Of a stretch of DNA of 17,514 nucleotides, positions 1 to 6,374 are shown one piece after another. The translations under genes were made by a program, and so were the position numbers. Each line of letters opens with the position of its first letter. Positions within the stretch are counted from its first letter, which is position 1. Under the pieces are notes generated by a model that saw only the letters and a list, made by a program, of their open reading frames with translations, ran no database searches and was not told the DNA's origin. The DNA comes from CAYUIS01 sp964444825 (lineage in GTDB: Bacteria > Chloroflexota > Anaerolineae > B4-G1). Location: NCBI GenBank assembly GCA_964444825.1, contig CAYUIS010000111.1:1-17514 (forward strand), written 5' to 3'.

Positions 1-2
1 GG

Positions 3-77
3 ATCGGAAAATACTATTACGCAGCTATCGCTGTGAATACGGTCATTTCCGTGATCGTCAGTCAAGTGTTAGCGTGA
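3..77 (+). CDS. Possible 3' end of a membrane protein (partial)
   Basis: Frame 3 is open from the window edge to a TGA at 75-77. It encodes 24 residues ending in a hydrophobic stretch (AAIAVNTVISVIVSQVLA) that could be a last transmembrane segment. The stop lies 46 nt before the first attC-like site, as expected for the last ORF of a preceding cassette. With so little sequence no family can be named, and chance openness cannot be excluded. Confidence 0.25.
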   Translation: MGKYYYAAIAVNTVISVIVSQVLA

Positions 78-123
78 ATTGAAGCTTGGAGAACGAACGG
101 TAGACGTGTGTGCAAGAGTTGCG

Positions 124-245
124 GCCCAACAAAGCTGCACCCGACCGCCTTCGGTGTGGGTATGCGTAGCGGTTTTGCAGGAAATGTAGCCAGTACAATA
201 ATGTAGGCCATCAATAACGGCAGCGGGTAACGCAAGCCGTTGGGC
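124..245 (+). repeat. attC: attC-like recombination site 1
   Basis: The outer boxes GCCCAAC (124-130, R''-like) and GTTGGGC (239-245, R'-like) are perfect 7-bp complements and fit the consensus RYYYAAC / GTTRRRY. Inside them, ACCCG (139-143) pairs with CGGGT (224-228). TGC (136-138) pairs with GCA (232-234) across an AAC bulge, and GC (134-135) pairs with GC-complement 236-237 after one skipped A. The length of 122 nt is inside the known attC range (about 57-141). It is the best consensus match of the four sites and has the same orientation as the neighbouring genes. Confidence 0.75.
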
Positions 246-344
246 GGCAAAGACCCTACATCCGCAGTTACAGGAAGTGTGATTATGGGCTTTGACATTT
301 CAAAGAGTCTACAATTCTATCAAGCGATATACCCTGCAGCACTC

Positions 345-383
345 GCCACTATGAACTCCTCAACGAGTTCATATATATGTGGC
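345..383. repeat. Long hairpin with a 9-bp perfect inner stem
   Basis: TATGAACTC (350-358) and GAGTTCATA (365-373) are perfect complements around a 6-nt loop (CTCAAC). The stem is extended by GCCAC (345-349) and GTGGC (379-383) after a 5-nt TATAT bulge. It lies upstream of the surface-protein gene. There is no T tract, so a terminator is not supported. Confidence 0.6.
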
Positions 384-389
384 AAGTAA

Positions 390-407
390 TCTATCAAGAG
401 AGATAGA
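390..407. repeat. Small hairpin, 6-bp arms
   Basis: TCTATC (390-395) and GATAGA (402-407) are perfect complements around AAGAGA. It lies 6 nt after the larger hairpin and may fold with it into one structured leader. Confidence 0.4.
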
Positions 408-481
408 GTCCGGCAAGATAAAGATACTATATGCTGGTGGCGATGAAATACCCCTTGTGCCAAACCCCAAGCGCAAAAGCG

Positions 482-498
482 GCTAACCAGCAGTTAGC
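482..498. repeat. GCTAAC/GTTAGC short palindrome
   Basis: GCTAAC (482-487) and GTTAGC (493-498) form a 6-bp stem with the loop CAGCA. The arms resemble attC R''/R' boxes without any intervening arm. It could be the collapsed remains of an attC site, or coincidence. Confidence 0.35.
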
Positions 499-580
499 GG
501 ACCAAACACGATCAAGAAGCAGTGACAATCGACTATTTGAAAGTTAGGCGCAGTTTAAAGCTTTTGAGGAGGAATAGGAA

Positions 581-2104
581 ATGAAAGTTAAGAGGTTTCT
601 CGCGCGTATTCTCCATGTTGCCCTTCTTCTCGTCCTTGCGGGGGGACTGGGACAGAGTCAGGCCCAGCGACTGGGACCGCAGGTGCTCTCCCCCCAGGAC
701 GCCATAGGTACCGTCTTTACCTATCAGGGCCAGCTCAAGAAGGACGGTAATCCTGTCAACAGCAACTGCGACTTGCAATTCAGCCTGTGGGACGCGGCAG
801 GCAGCGGCTCGCCACCCATTGGCGGTACGCAGATTAGCGCCACACAGACCATAACCAACGTCAGCGTGACGAACGGCCTGTTCACCATTCCTGACCTGGA
901 TTTTGGCAACGGAGCCTTTAACGGTGAAGGGCGCTGGTTGCAGATCGCGGTCAATTGTGTGGGCGACACAGGATACATGGACCTTGCACCTCGCCAAGCT
1001 CTCACCCCAGCGCCCTACGCAATGGCACTGCCTGGCTTGTGGACACAGCAGACCGGCAGCAGCCCCAATCTCATTGGCGGCTATAGCGGCAACAGCGTCA
1101 CGGCGGGCGTGACGGGTGCGATCATAGGCGGTGGTGGCGGGGCAAGTACCTACATCAACCAGGTGACGGATGACTATGGAACAGTGAGCGGCGGTGTAGG
1201 AAACCGGGCAGGAGACGATTCTGGGACCGTCTTGGACGCGAGATACGCTGTCGTTGGCGGAGGTTACAACAACGTAGCAAGCGGTGAGTACGCCAGCGCT
1301 GGGGGCGGCTACAACAACGTTGCAAGCGGCGAGCATGCCAGCGTTGGTGGCGGCTACTACAATACCGCCAGTGGCAACTATGCCATCATTCCTGGCGGGC
1401 AGTCGAACATCGCGGACGGTACCTTTAGTTTCGCCGCCGGGCGAGGGGCACTAGCCAACGCCCAAGGTTGCTTTGTCTGGGCCGATTCTTACGGTTTTGG
1501 CTCTGTCGCCTGCGACGATAATAATCGCTGGGTAGCCCGCGCCAGTGGCGGAGTCTACTTTTATACGAATACCAGCCTCAACGCCGGCTCCTACCTGGCC
1601 GCGGACGGCAGTGCCTGGAACGCCGTCAGCAGCCGCAGCCGCAAGGAGAACTTGGCGCCGGTGGACGCCCGCAAGCTCCTTGCCAAGCTTGCTGCGATCG
1701 AGGTTGGCACCTGGAACTACAAGGTGCAGGATCCTTCCATCCGCCACGTTGGGCCGATGGCAGATGACTTTAACGCGCTGCTGCCGGGCCTGGGTGGCGA
1801 GGGAGAGGAATATATCAACAGCTTGGATGCCGATGGCATAGCTCTGGCCGCCATCCAGGGGCTCTACGAGCTTTCCCAGGAGCAAAGTGCTCACATCGAG
1901 GCATTGGAGACCGAGAACACCGCCCAGCAGAAACAGATTGACGGCCTGGAGGCGCGCCTCGCTGCGCTGGAGCAGGGGCTGCAGGCCAACGACCCAGTAG
2001 CCCTGTCGTTCCATACAGGGTGGTCGGGTTGGTTTATATTGAGCGGGTTGGCTACACTAGGCGTCGTTTTCACGCGACGACGTGGCGGAAGAGGCGGGCT
2101 ATGA
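581..2104 (+). CDS. Secreted surface protein with S74 intramolecular chaperone domain
   Basis: This encodes 507 aa. The start follows AGGAGG at 8 nt spacing. Residues 1-29 form a signal peptide. Residues 45-150 form a beta domain opening with TYQGQL and closing with LTPAPYA, a layout I know from secreted phage-tail-like proteins. Residues 165-285 are Gly/Ser/Asn-rich, with three near-identical 16-aa repeats (GGGYNNVASGEYASA type) like YadA-head or trimeric beta-roll repeats. Residues about 345-430 match the peptidase S74/endosialidase chaperone domain: SRSRKEN, then VGPMADDFNALL and DADGIALAAIQGLYEL. Residues 431-468 form a coiled coil. Residues 480-498 form a C-terminal hydrophobic anchor followed by Arg/Gly. 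The family usually trimerises fibrous ends and self-cleaves at a Ser in the S/D-x-R-x-KEN region. Here the anchor follows the chaperone, which is unusual for phage fibres. A cell-surface adhesive or fibrous role is inferred. The stop overlaps the next start (ATGA). Confidence 0.8.
   Translation: MKVKRFLARILHVALLLVLAGGLGQSQAQRLGPQVLSPQDAIGTVFTYQGQLKKDGNPVNSNCDLQFSLWDAAGSGSPPIGGTQISATQTITNVSVTNGLFTIPDLDFGNGAFNGEGRWLQIAVNCVGDTGYMDLAPRQALTPAPYAMALPGLWTQQTGSSPNLIGGYSGNSVTAGVTGAIIGGGGGASTYINQVTDDYGTVSGGVGNRAGDDSGTVLDARYAVVGGGYNNVASGEYASAGGGYNNVASGEHASVGGGYYNTASGNYAIIPGGQSNIADGTFSFAAGRGALANAQGCFVWADSYGFGSVACDDNNRWVARASGGVYFYTNTSLNAGSYLAADGSAWNAVSSRSRKENLAPVDARKLLAKLAAIEVGTWNYKVQDPSIRHVGPMADDFNALLPGLGGEGEEYINSLDADGIALAAIQGLYELSQEQSAHIEALETENTAQQKQIDGLEARLAALEQGLQANDPVALSFHTGWSGWFILSGLATLGVVFTRRRGGRGGL
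1256..1384 (+). repeat. Three 48-nt in-gene tandem repeats
   Basis: The repeats encode GGGYNNVASGEYASA, GGGYNNVASGEHASV and GGGYYNTASGNYA. The periodicity and the conserved Gly-Gly-Gly-Tyr/Ala-Ser-Gly positions resemble the 14-16-residue head repeats of YadA-like trimeric adhesins. They are good candidates for copy-number change by slippage. Confidence 0.75.
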
Positions 2105-2391
2105 GACGCGGGGTTCTCCTCATAGTGGTATCATCCGTCTTTTTGGTCCTCGTCGTGTCAGCGCTCGCCCAGTCAAACGGTGGCTACGACTTGACCTGGA
2201 ACACGATAGATGGCGGCGGGGCAACGTTCAGCACAGGCGGTGGCTACGAGTTGGGCGGCACCGTCGGACAGTCAGATGCTGGAGCTATGAGCAGCAACGG
2301 CTATACGCTGACGGGCGGCTTTTGGAGCGGGGCAGTGCTAGAGCACAAGATCTACTTGCCCCTCGTCATACGCAACTTTCAGGCGCAGTAG
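2101..2391 (+). CDS. Small secreted protein with YLPLVIR C-terminal tail
   Basis: This encodes 96 aa. The ATG overlaps the TGA of the preceding gene (ATGA at 2101-2104), so translation is probably coupled. Residues 1-24 form a signal peptide ending ALAQ. The mature part consists of two related blocks, GGYDLTWNTIDGGG and GGGYELGGTVGQSDAG/SSNGYTLTGGFWSG, which I know as a small Gly/Tyr/Trp-rich module recurring in secreted proteins of Chloroflexota and other environmental bacteria. The protein ends HKIYLPLVIRNFQAQ, the tail discussed under findings. The function is unknown. Coupling suggests it is exported together with, or binds, the S74 surface protein. Confidence 0.75.
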   Translation: MRRGVLLIVVSSVFLVLVVSALAQSNGGYDLTWNTIDGGGATFSTGGGYELGGTVGQSDAGAMSSNGYTLTGGFWSGAVLEHKIYLPLVIRNFQAQ

Positions 2392-2541
2392 ATTGTGTTT
2401 TTGTCAAGCGAAAAAGTACCCATTTGATAGACGAAAGATGGCCCACCTGAGCCTCGCCGAAGAAATGATGATCAATTGGGTCACTTGTGTTTCTTCATCC
2501 ATATGTCGCCGCAACCGTACCGGCAAGGACAAAGAAATGGG
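2392..2541. other. Intergenic tail of the surface-protein cassette
   Basis: No gene is supported here. A short minus-strand open frame (ending in IIISSARLRWAIFR-like peptide) and plus-strand frames run through it, but none has a start, RBS or recognisable family. It separates the small secreted-protein gene from the next attC-like site. Confidence 0.4.
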
Positions 2542-2678
2542 TGCAGAACCGGTAGTGCGGATCGAGCCGACCGCCCTATCGGGCAAGCATATCGGTGTTC
2601 ATCTCGTTGTTGCAGTCGGTCTGGATTGAGGTGCACTTTACCCACCCGGGCGGCGGCTCATCCGCGCCCCGTTAGTGC
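2542..2678 (+). repeat. attC: attC-like recombination site 2
   Basis: The left arm (2557-2576, GCGGAT-c-GAGCCG-a-CCGCCC) pairs fully with the right arm (2648-2665, GGGCGG CGGCTC ATCCGC). It forms 18 bp interrupted only by extrahelical C2563 and A2570, the asymmetry typical of attC. The right outer box is GTTAGTG(C) (2671-2678). The left outer box is degenerate (GCAGAAC, 2543-2549). The nucleoside hydrolase gene starts 30 nt after it. The arm pairing is much stronger evidence than the R'' box. Confidence 0.65.
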
Positions 2679-2707
2679 TGCCTCTACGCTAGGGAGAACT
2701 CAGTTCT

Positions 2708-3766
2708 ATGATCAAGAATCGTGTTATAGTCATTCAAAGTGTTTTGATGCTAGTGTTGTTACTTGGATGTGTCAGTATGGCACCTCCTTTGCTTGAACCA
2801 ATCACGCCACATGCGGTAGTGGCAGACGCGCGACCAGTTGTGATTGATACGGACATGGCACCGGACGACTGGTTGGCAATCCTCTACCTTCTTGGACGGT
2901 CTGATGTAGATATCCAAGCGATTACTGTTACAGGAGCAGGTGAGGCACATTGTTCTGCAGGTACACGAAATGCACTTGACTTGGTAGCGTTGGCAGGCCG
3001 ACCTGAAATCCCCGTTGCTTGTGGGCGCGAGGCGCCACTGGAAGGGGATCATGCTTTCCCAACAGAGTGGAGGGAACGCGTCGATGATTTGCTTGGACTA
3101 GCGCTTCCCGAGAATAGCAGAGAAGTGTCTAGCGAGTCTGCAGTTGAGTTACTGACTCGCGTCATACAGGGGTCGCCGCAAAAGGTACATCTCATTGTGC
3201 TGGGCCCACTGACGAATGTGGGAGAGGTGCTGGAATCTGAGCCTGCATTGGTGATGAATTTGGAGATGATCACAGTGATGGGGGGAGCGGTAGAGGTGGC
3301 AGGTAATGTCGGATCATCTTCAAGCATTGAAAATGAGGTAGCAGAGTGGAATATCTATGTGGATCCGCGAGCCGCAGCGGAGGTTTTTGGTTCAGGAGCA
3401 CCGGTTACACTGGTGCCTCTGGACGCGACCAATTACGCACCTCTAACGATGGACTTCTACAGACGCCTGGAGGGGGATCGAACGACATCTGTTGCAGAGT
3501 TTGTGTACCGCGTGCTGGAAGCACAGGAGGAAAACGTTCGTTCGGGATGGTATTACTTCTGGGACCCGCTCGCGGCAGCTATTGCAACCGAAGAAGGATT
3601 GGGTACCTTTCAGGAGATGTCCTTGGTGGTGGTTGAAGAAGAGGGGACAGAAAGCGGACGAACGCTAGAGAGTGAGAGGGGATTCGTCATTCGAGTGGCG
3701 ATGACAGCTGACCGGGAGCGATTTGAGGCGCTGTTCTTGAATGCCGTGAATGGTCGTCTGCCATAG
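2708..3766 (+). CDS. Inosine-uridine-preferring nucleoside hydrolase family lipoprotein
   Basis: This encodes 352 aa. The start follows GGGAGAA. The N-terminus is a lipoprotein signal with lipobox LLLGC (Cys21), so the enzyme should sit outside the cytoplasmic membrane. The nucleoside hydrolase calcium/ribose motifs are present: DTDxxxDD (D47, D49, D53, D54), GPLTN (166-170), EWN(213-215)...D219 and WDP with D286. The family hydrolyses the N-glycosidic bond of ribonucleosides, and extracellular members salvage nucleosides. The length is close to the family norm (about 310-350) once the signal is counted. It lies alone between two attC-like sites, so it appears to be a single-gene cassette. 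Substrate preference cannot be read from the sequence. Confidence 0.85.
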   Translation: MIKNRVIVIQSVLMLVLLLGCVSMAPPLLEPITPHAVVADARPVVIDTDMAPDDWLAILYLLGRSDVDIQAITVTGAGEAHCSAGTRNALDLVALAGRPEIPVACGREAPLEGDHAFPTEWRERVDDLLGLALPENSREVSSESAVELLTRVIQGSPQKVHLIVLGPLTNVGEVLESEPALVMNLEMITVMGGAVEVAGNVGSSSSIENEVAEWNIYVDPRAAAEVFGSGAPVTLVPLDATNYAPLTMDFYRRLEGDRTTSVAEFVYRVLEAQEENVRSGWYYFWDPLAAAIATEEGLGTFQEMSLVVVEEEGTESGRTLESERGFVIRVAMTADRERFEALFLNAVNGRLP

Positions 3767-3780
3767 AGAGTGATGAGGCA

Positions 3781-3910
3781 GCCTAACAACTCGCTGGAGC
3801 TGACGTGGCTATCATGGAGCTTGGCGAGGTTGGTTGGGACAGCTACTGAGGTTGGTGAGCGAGGGGGTGACGGCCTGTACCGCCACGCAGCTCAGCTCGC
3901 GCCGTTAGCG
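3781..3910 (+). repeat. attC: attC-like recombination site 3
   Basis: R''-like GCCTAAC (3781-3787) and R'-like GTTAGCG (3904-3910) share the 5-bp complementary core. The inner arm GAGCTG-a-CGTGG (3797-3808) pairs with CCACG CAGCTC (3883-3893), giving 11 bp with one extrahelical A (3803). It begins 14 nt after the nucleoside hydrolase stop. GTTAGC at the right end is followed by GCTAAC, giving a 7-bp palindrome CGTTAGC-GG-GCTAACG (3903-3918). Confidence 0.7.
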
Positions 3911-3930
3911 GGCTAACGAATGTTCTAATT

Positions 3931-4560
3931 ATGATTTTTCTTTTAGGTGGTCCCCCAAGAGTTGGAAAATCAATAATCTCCAGTGAGATTCGGCAGAAAC
4001 GTGCTGTGAGTGTTGTTTCAACGGATACCCTCGGTGCAGTGCTGGAGAGTGTTCTGAGCCCGGAAGCGGCGCCAGACTTGTTTGTTTTTGGCAAGTTTAA
4101 TGAAATGCCCATGGCAGAGCGGGTGAAGTCAATGATGAAGGATCCTGCAGAGCTTATTGATTATGTGAGAAAGGAAAGTCATATCGTTTGGAAGGCGGTA
4201 GAGGCTTTTATCAGGAGAGAGAATAATGAGGGTCGAGATGCACTAATTGAAGGAGTTGCTGTTCTTCCAGAGTTGATGAGTCAGCTTGAGGATATCCCTT
4301 ATCGGGTTGTATTTATTGGAAATCAAGGGGAAAATCACAAAGAGAACATCAAGAAATCTGCTGAAGAGAATGAGCATGATTGGATGCGGGGTGTAAGCGA
4401 CCAATACATTGGGGCTTTTGCGATGTTTGTGAAGCGGATGAGTGCCTACATCGAGCAGGAGGCTAAGAAGTATGGCTTCGAGTATATAGAGATGGACAAA
4501 GAGTTATTTGAGGATGTAACGGAAGAGGTTATGAAATCACTAGGATTGAGCGCCAGATAA
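3931..4560 (+). CDS. P-loop kinase-like protein, integron-cassette type
   Basis: This encodes 209 aa. It has Walker A GGPPRVGKS (residues 6-14) and a second hydrophobic strand with an acidic end, ALIEGVAVLPE (104-114). This is the pattern of small nucleotide or metabolite kinases, including 2-phosphoglycerate-kinase-like proteins. The substrate is unknown. The ATG is 21 nt after the R' box of site 3 with no evident ribosome binding site. The stop TAA lies inside the left box of site 4. Such tight fit between two attC sites is typical of mobile cassettes. It is visibly richer in A/T and in GAA/AAG codons than its neighbours, suggesting separate origin. Sulfonamide-like or aminoglycoside functions are not indicated. 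Confidence 0.75.
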   Translation: MIFLLGGPPRVGKSIISSEIRQKRAVSVVSTDTLGAVLESVLSPEAAPDLFVFGKFNEMPMAERVKSMMKDPAELIDYVRKESHIVWKAVEAFIRRENNEGRDALIEGVAVLPELMSQLEDIPYRVVFIGNQGENHKENIKKSAEENEHDWMRGVSDQYIGAFAMFVKRMSAYIEQEAKKYGFEYIEMDKELFEDVTEEVMKSLGLSAR

Positions 4561-4680
4561 CCATCACATGCAGTCCGACCGTCTTGCAGCGTAGCGCGCG
4601 CCGCGACCAAAGCAAAAGTGGCTCTGATTTTTGTGTTTTGTCGTGCCAGAACCGGCGGCGGCTGATGTGGAGCGTAGGGC
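4556..4680 (+). repeat. attC: attC-like recombination site 4 (degenerate ends)
   Basis: The left arm CACAT-g-CAG-t-CCG-a-CCG (4565-4581) pairs with the right arm CGG CGG CTG ATGTG (4656-4669). This gives 14 bp with three single extrahelical bases, all on one side. The outer boxes are weak: GATAAC (4556-4561) and GTAGGGC (4674-4680). The position, immediately at the kinase-like gene stop, and the length of 125 nt match the other sites. Confidence 0.6.
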
Positions 4681-4830
4681 AGTAGCCTGCTGCCATTCCA
4701 CTCACTTCTCCCACTCAGTGCAATTGCGCAGAATACGCCAAGTCCACAATCGTCCCCGGTGTCAGGGGAACGAAAGCGGCATGTGCAGAATAACGTGTTG
4801 TCCCTCGTAAATGCCATGCAACGTATTCCG
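4681..4830. other. Unassigned stretch
   Basis: No gene is supported here. A minus-strand frame crosses it and ends in a peptide (TTRYSAHAAFVPLTPG region) that looks more protein-like than random. It could be the remnant of a cassette ORF, but it has no recognisable start or family. Confidence 0.3.
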
Positions 4831-4835
4831 TTGCC

Positions 4836-4851
4836 GCAATGTACTCATTGC
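4836..4851. repeat. Mini-hairpin insertion at the start of yjbQ copy 1
   Basis: GCAATG and CATTGC are perfect 6-bp arms around TACT. Alignment with copy 2 (TTGCCGCATATCAC) suggests it is an inserted hairpin of about 16-17 nt. Because the homologous flank upstream is only a few bases, this is suggestive only. Confidence 0.4.
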
Positions 4852-4979
4852 CCATATCACTGCCAGCGTGTTCATCAACGACGATGAACGGGGCCTGCAC
4901 GCCGATTACGAGGAATGGCTGGAAGAACTGGCCCCCCACGAGCCGATCAGCCGCTACCGCCACAACCGGACCGGTGAGG

Positions 4980-5003
4980 CCTGTCCTGAGCGGAGTCGAA
5001 GGA
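4980..5003. repeat. 24-nt mini-repeat insertion in yjbQ copy 1
   Basis: The expected GTGAGG-ACAACGGC (coding GEDNG) is split by a 24-nt segment starting CCTGTCCTGAG and ending CGAAGGA. It adds exactly eight codons and keeps the frame. The same segment lies at the same codon in copy 2. The translated peptide (CPERSRR; LSGVEG in another frame) is one I recognise as recurring in predicted proteins of many environmental genomes, which marks it as a dispersed repeat. Confidence 0.75.
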
Positions 5004-5179
5004 ACAACGGCGACGCCCACCTGAAGCGCCAGATCATGGGCTGCGAGGTCGTCGTGGCAATCACTGACGGGCGGCTGGATTTTGGCCCGTGGGAGCAGAT
5101 CTTTTACGGCGAGTTCGACGGCCGGCGCCGGAAGCGCGTTTTGGTTAAGATTATCGGGGAGTAGGAGAACGCTGTCGTG

Positions 5180-5335
5180 ATGCAATCAGGTTATCGGACG
5201 CAGATAGACGCCGAGAAGTTTGCCTGTGTGCTAGCCCAGTTCCCCCACTCGTTCCACGCCAACCGGGCCAACCGCGGGTATCTCAAACGCGTCCGGGAGG
5301 GATTTGACGATCTGCCCGTCTGGGCGAGAAAGTAA
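5180..5335 (+). pseudogene. DUF72 (YecE-like) gene fragment
   Basis: This is an open stretch of 51 codons starting 16 nt after the yjbQ copy 1 stop. Its peptide FACVLAQFPHSFHANRAN-RGYLKRVREGFDDLPV matches the conserved DUF72 core (LxQFPxSF...N..YL..L...F.dLP). That core normally continues VVEFR within a protein of about 240-280 aa. Both the N-terminal and C-terminal parts are missing, and the frame ends at TAA 5333-5335. It is interpreted as a remnant of a gene once next to yjbQ. Confidence 0.6.
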
Positions 5336-5353
5336 TCAGGGACCTACCGAGTT

Positions 5354-6361
5354 TCAGGGCAGAGGAATATCAACCGGAGCGTCTTGCTCAGCAGATTGTG
5401 CAGCAGCCAATACAAGGCGAAGCGAGCGAACGCCCTCCTCAATTGGTACGGCGGTGGGACGATCCTCGCGGATAGCCGCCAACAGATCTAGTGTCTCCGC
5501 TAGATGCATATCCTTTTCACTTGCAACTGTCGTCGTCGCCGGCCACTCCTGCCGGGTATGATGAAACACCGCGTGATTGGCGTCCTCAAGATCAGCCGTG
5601 ATGTCTGGTAGGACCACGCGCATATCGTAATCCCAGCGCTTCGGTATGGCCCCGTTCGTCGCTGCCAGTACGGCTATACCACCAGAATCGAACCGGACGA
5701 CGGTCCCACTGGCGTCTTCGGCTGTATAATCCGCTGCGTCACGGTGGAACAGGTTGCCCTGCATCGAGTAGACGCGCACCGGCTCACCCAGGAAGAAACG
5801 GGCCAAGTCGAAAAGATGGATGACCTGTTCCACCAATTGACCGCCGCTCTTCGTTCGATCCTGCCACCACCAGCTATGGAGAGAGTTGCATGCATATCGG
5901 GCGGACATAAACGCCCGTCCCTCAATCTTTGCATCCTGTACGTGTCGCTTGAGCCACAGCGCTGCGTCTCCATAACGATACATAAACCCTACCTGACTCT
6001 TGACCTCACTGGCCTTGACGTGCTCAGCCATGGCCTGGGCCAAATCTATCGTCAGGGCGATGGGTTTCTCAATCAAGAAATGGACGCCGTGGCGGCAGGC
6101 GAGTTCCACTTCGTTGCTATGCGCGTAGGGGGGGAGACAAATGTACACCAAGTCCAGGTCAAGCTCATCGAACATCTGCTCGTAATCGACGTACACCTGC
6201 CCTTTGTCCTGGCCGAACGCGTGGTTGTAGGCGATGGCGCTCTCAACCATCTTGTCGCAGAAACCAACCAATTGCACATCACTTTCTAACGCGGCCAGCC
6301 GCTCGGCATGTCGCCGGGCGAAATGTCCACAACCAATGATGCCCGTTCGAAAGGCTTTCAT
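5354..6361 (-). CDS. Gfo/Idh/MocA family NAD(P)-dependent oxidoreductase
   Basis: This encodes 335 aa from the ATG at 6361, chosen because AGGAGG lies 8 nt upstream. A longer start at 6385 would translate the ribosome binding site. The N-terminal Rossmann motif is GIIGCGHFARRH (7-18). EKP is at 98-100. GGQLVEQVIHLFD (173-185, with H182 and D185) matches the conserved active-site helix of the family. The length is typical. These cytoplasmic enzymes oxidise or reduce hydroxyl groups of sugars, inositols and related polyols. It is 13 nt downstream of the MDR dehydrogenase, so they form an operon likely acting on the same substrate. The exact substrate is not readable. Confidence 0.88.
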   Translation of the reverse strand: MKAFRTGIIGCGHFARRHAERLAALESDVQLVGFCDKMVESAIAYNHAFGQDKGQVYVDYEQMFDELDLDLVYICLPPYAHSNEVELACRHGVHFLIEKPIALTIDLAQAMAEHVKASEVKSQVGFMYRYGDAALWLKRHVQDAKIEGRAFMSARYACNSLHSWWWQDRTKSGGQLVEQVIHLFDLARFFLGEPVRVYSMQGNLFHRDAADYTAEDASGTVVRFDSGGIAVLAATNGAIPKRWDYDMRVVLPDITADLEDANHAVFHHTRQEWPATTTVASEKDMHLAETLDLLAAIREDRPTAVPIEEGVRSLRLVLAAAQSAEQDAPVDIPLP

Positions 6362-6374
6362 AGCTGTTGCCTCC

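Larger units (their letters stand above)
246..580. other. Non-coding cassette leader with three hairpins
   Basis: No convincing gene is present in this 335-nt stretch between attC-like site 1 and the surface-protein gene. It holds three inverted repeats, listed separately (345-383, 390-407, 482-498). The last carries GCTAAC/GTTAGC motifs like those of the attC R boxes. No good sigma70 promoter could be picked out by eye. Confidence 0.5.
4831..5163 (+). pseudogene. yjbQ: yjbQ/UPF0047 fragment, copy 1 (5'-truncated)
   Basis: The conserved part runs HITASVFINDDERGLH... YRHNRTGE...NNGDAHLKRQIMG... DFGPWEQIFYGEFDG to the family C-terminus RVLVKIIGE. YjbQ proteins are about 130-140 aa with thiamine-phosphate-synthase-like activity reported. 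About 40 N-terminal residues are missing. The codon after TGE carries an in-frame 24-nt insertion (4980-5003) that adds ACPERSRR. Just before HITASV there is a 16-nt hairpin GCAATG-TACT-CATTGC (4836-4851). This hairpin is absent from copy 2, which reads TTGCCGCATATCAC straight through. The frame is open from 4811 to 5163, so a truncated product could be made, but loss of the N-terminus argues for a pseudogene. Confidence 0.75.

Noticed and set aside
68..74. GTTAGCG as the R' box of another attC at the window's left edge
   Set aside because: The complementary left box would be outside the window and no arm pairing can be tested.
533..1336. Long minus-strand open frame opposite the S74 surface-protein gene
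   Set aside because: It lies antisense to a well-supported gene with clear domains and has no ribosome binding site or recognisable family. It is a shadow of the repeat-rich coding strand.
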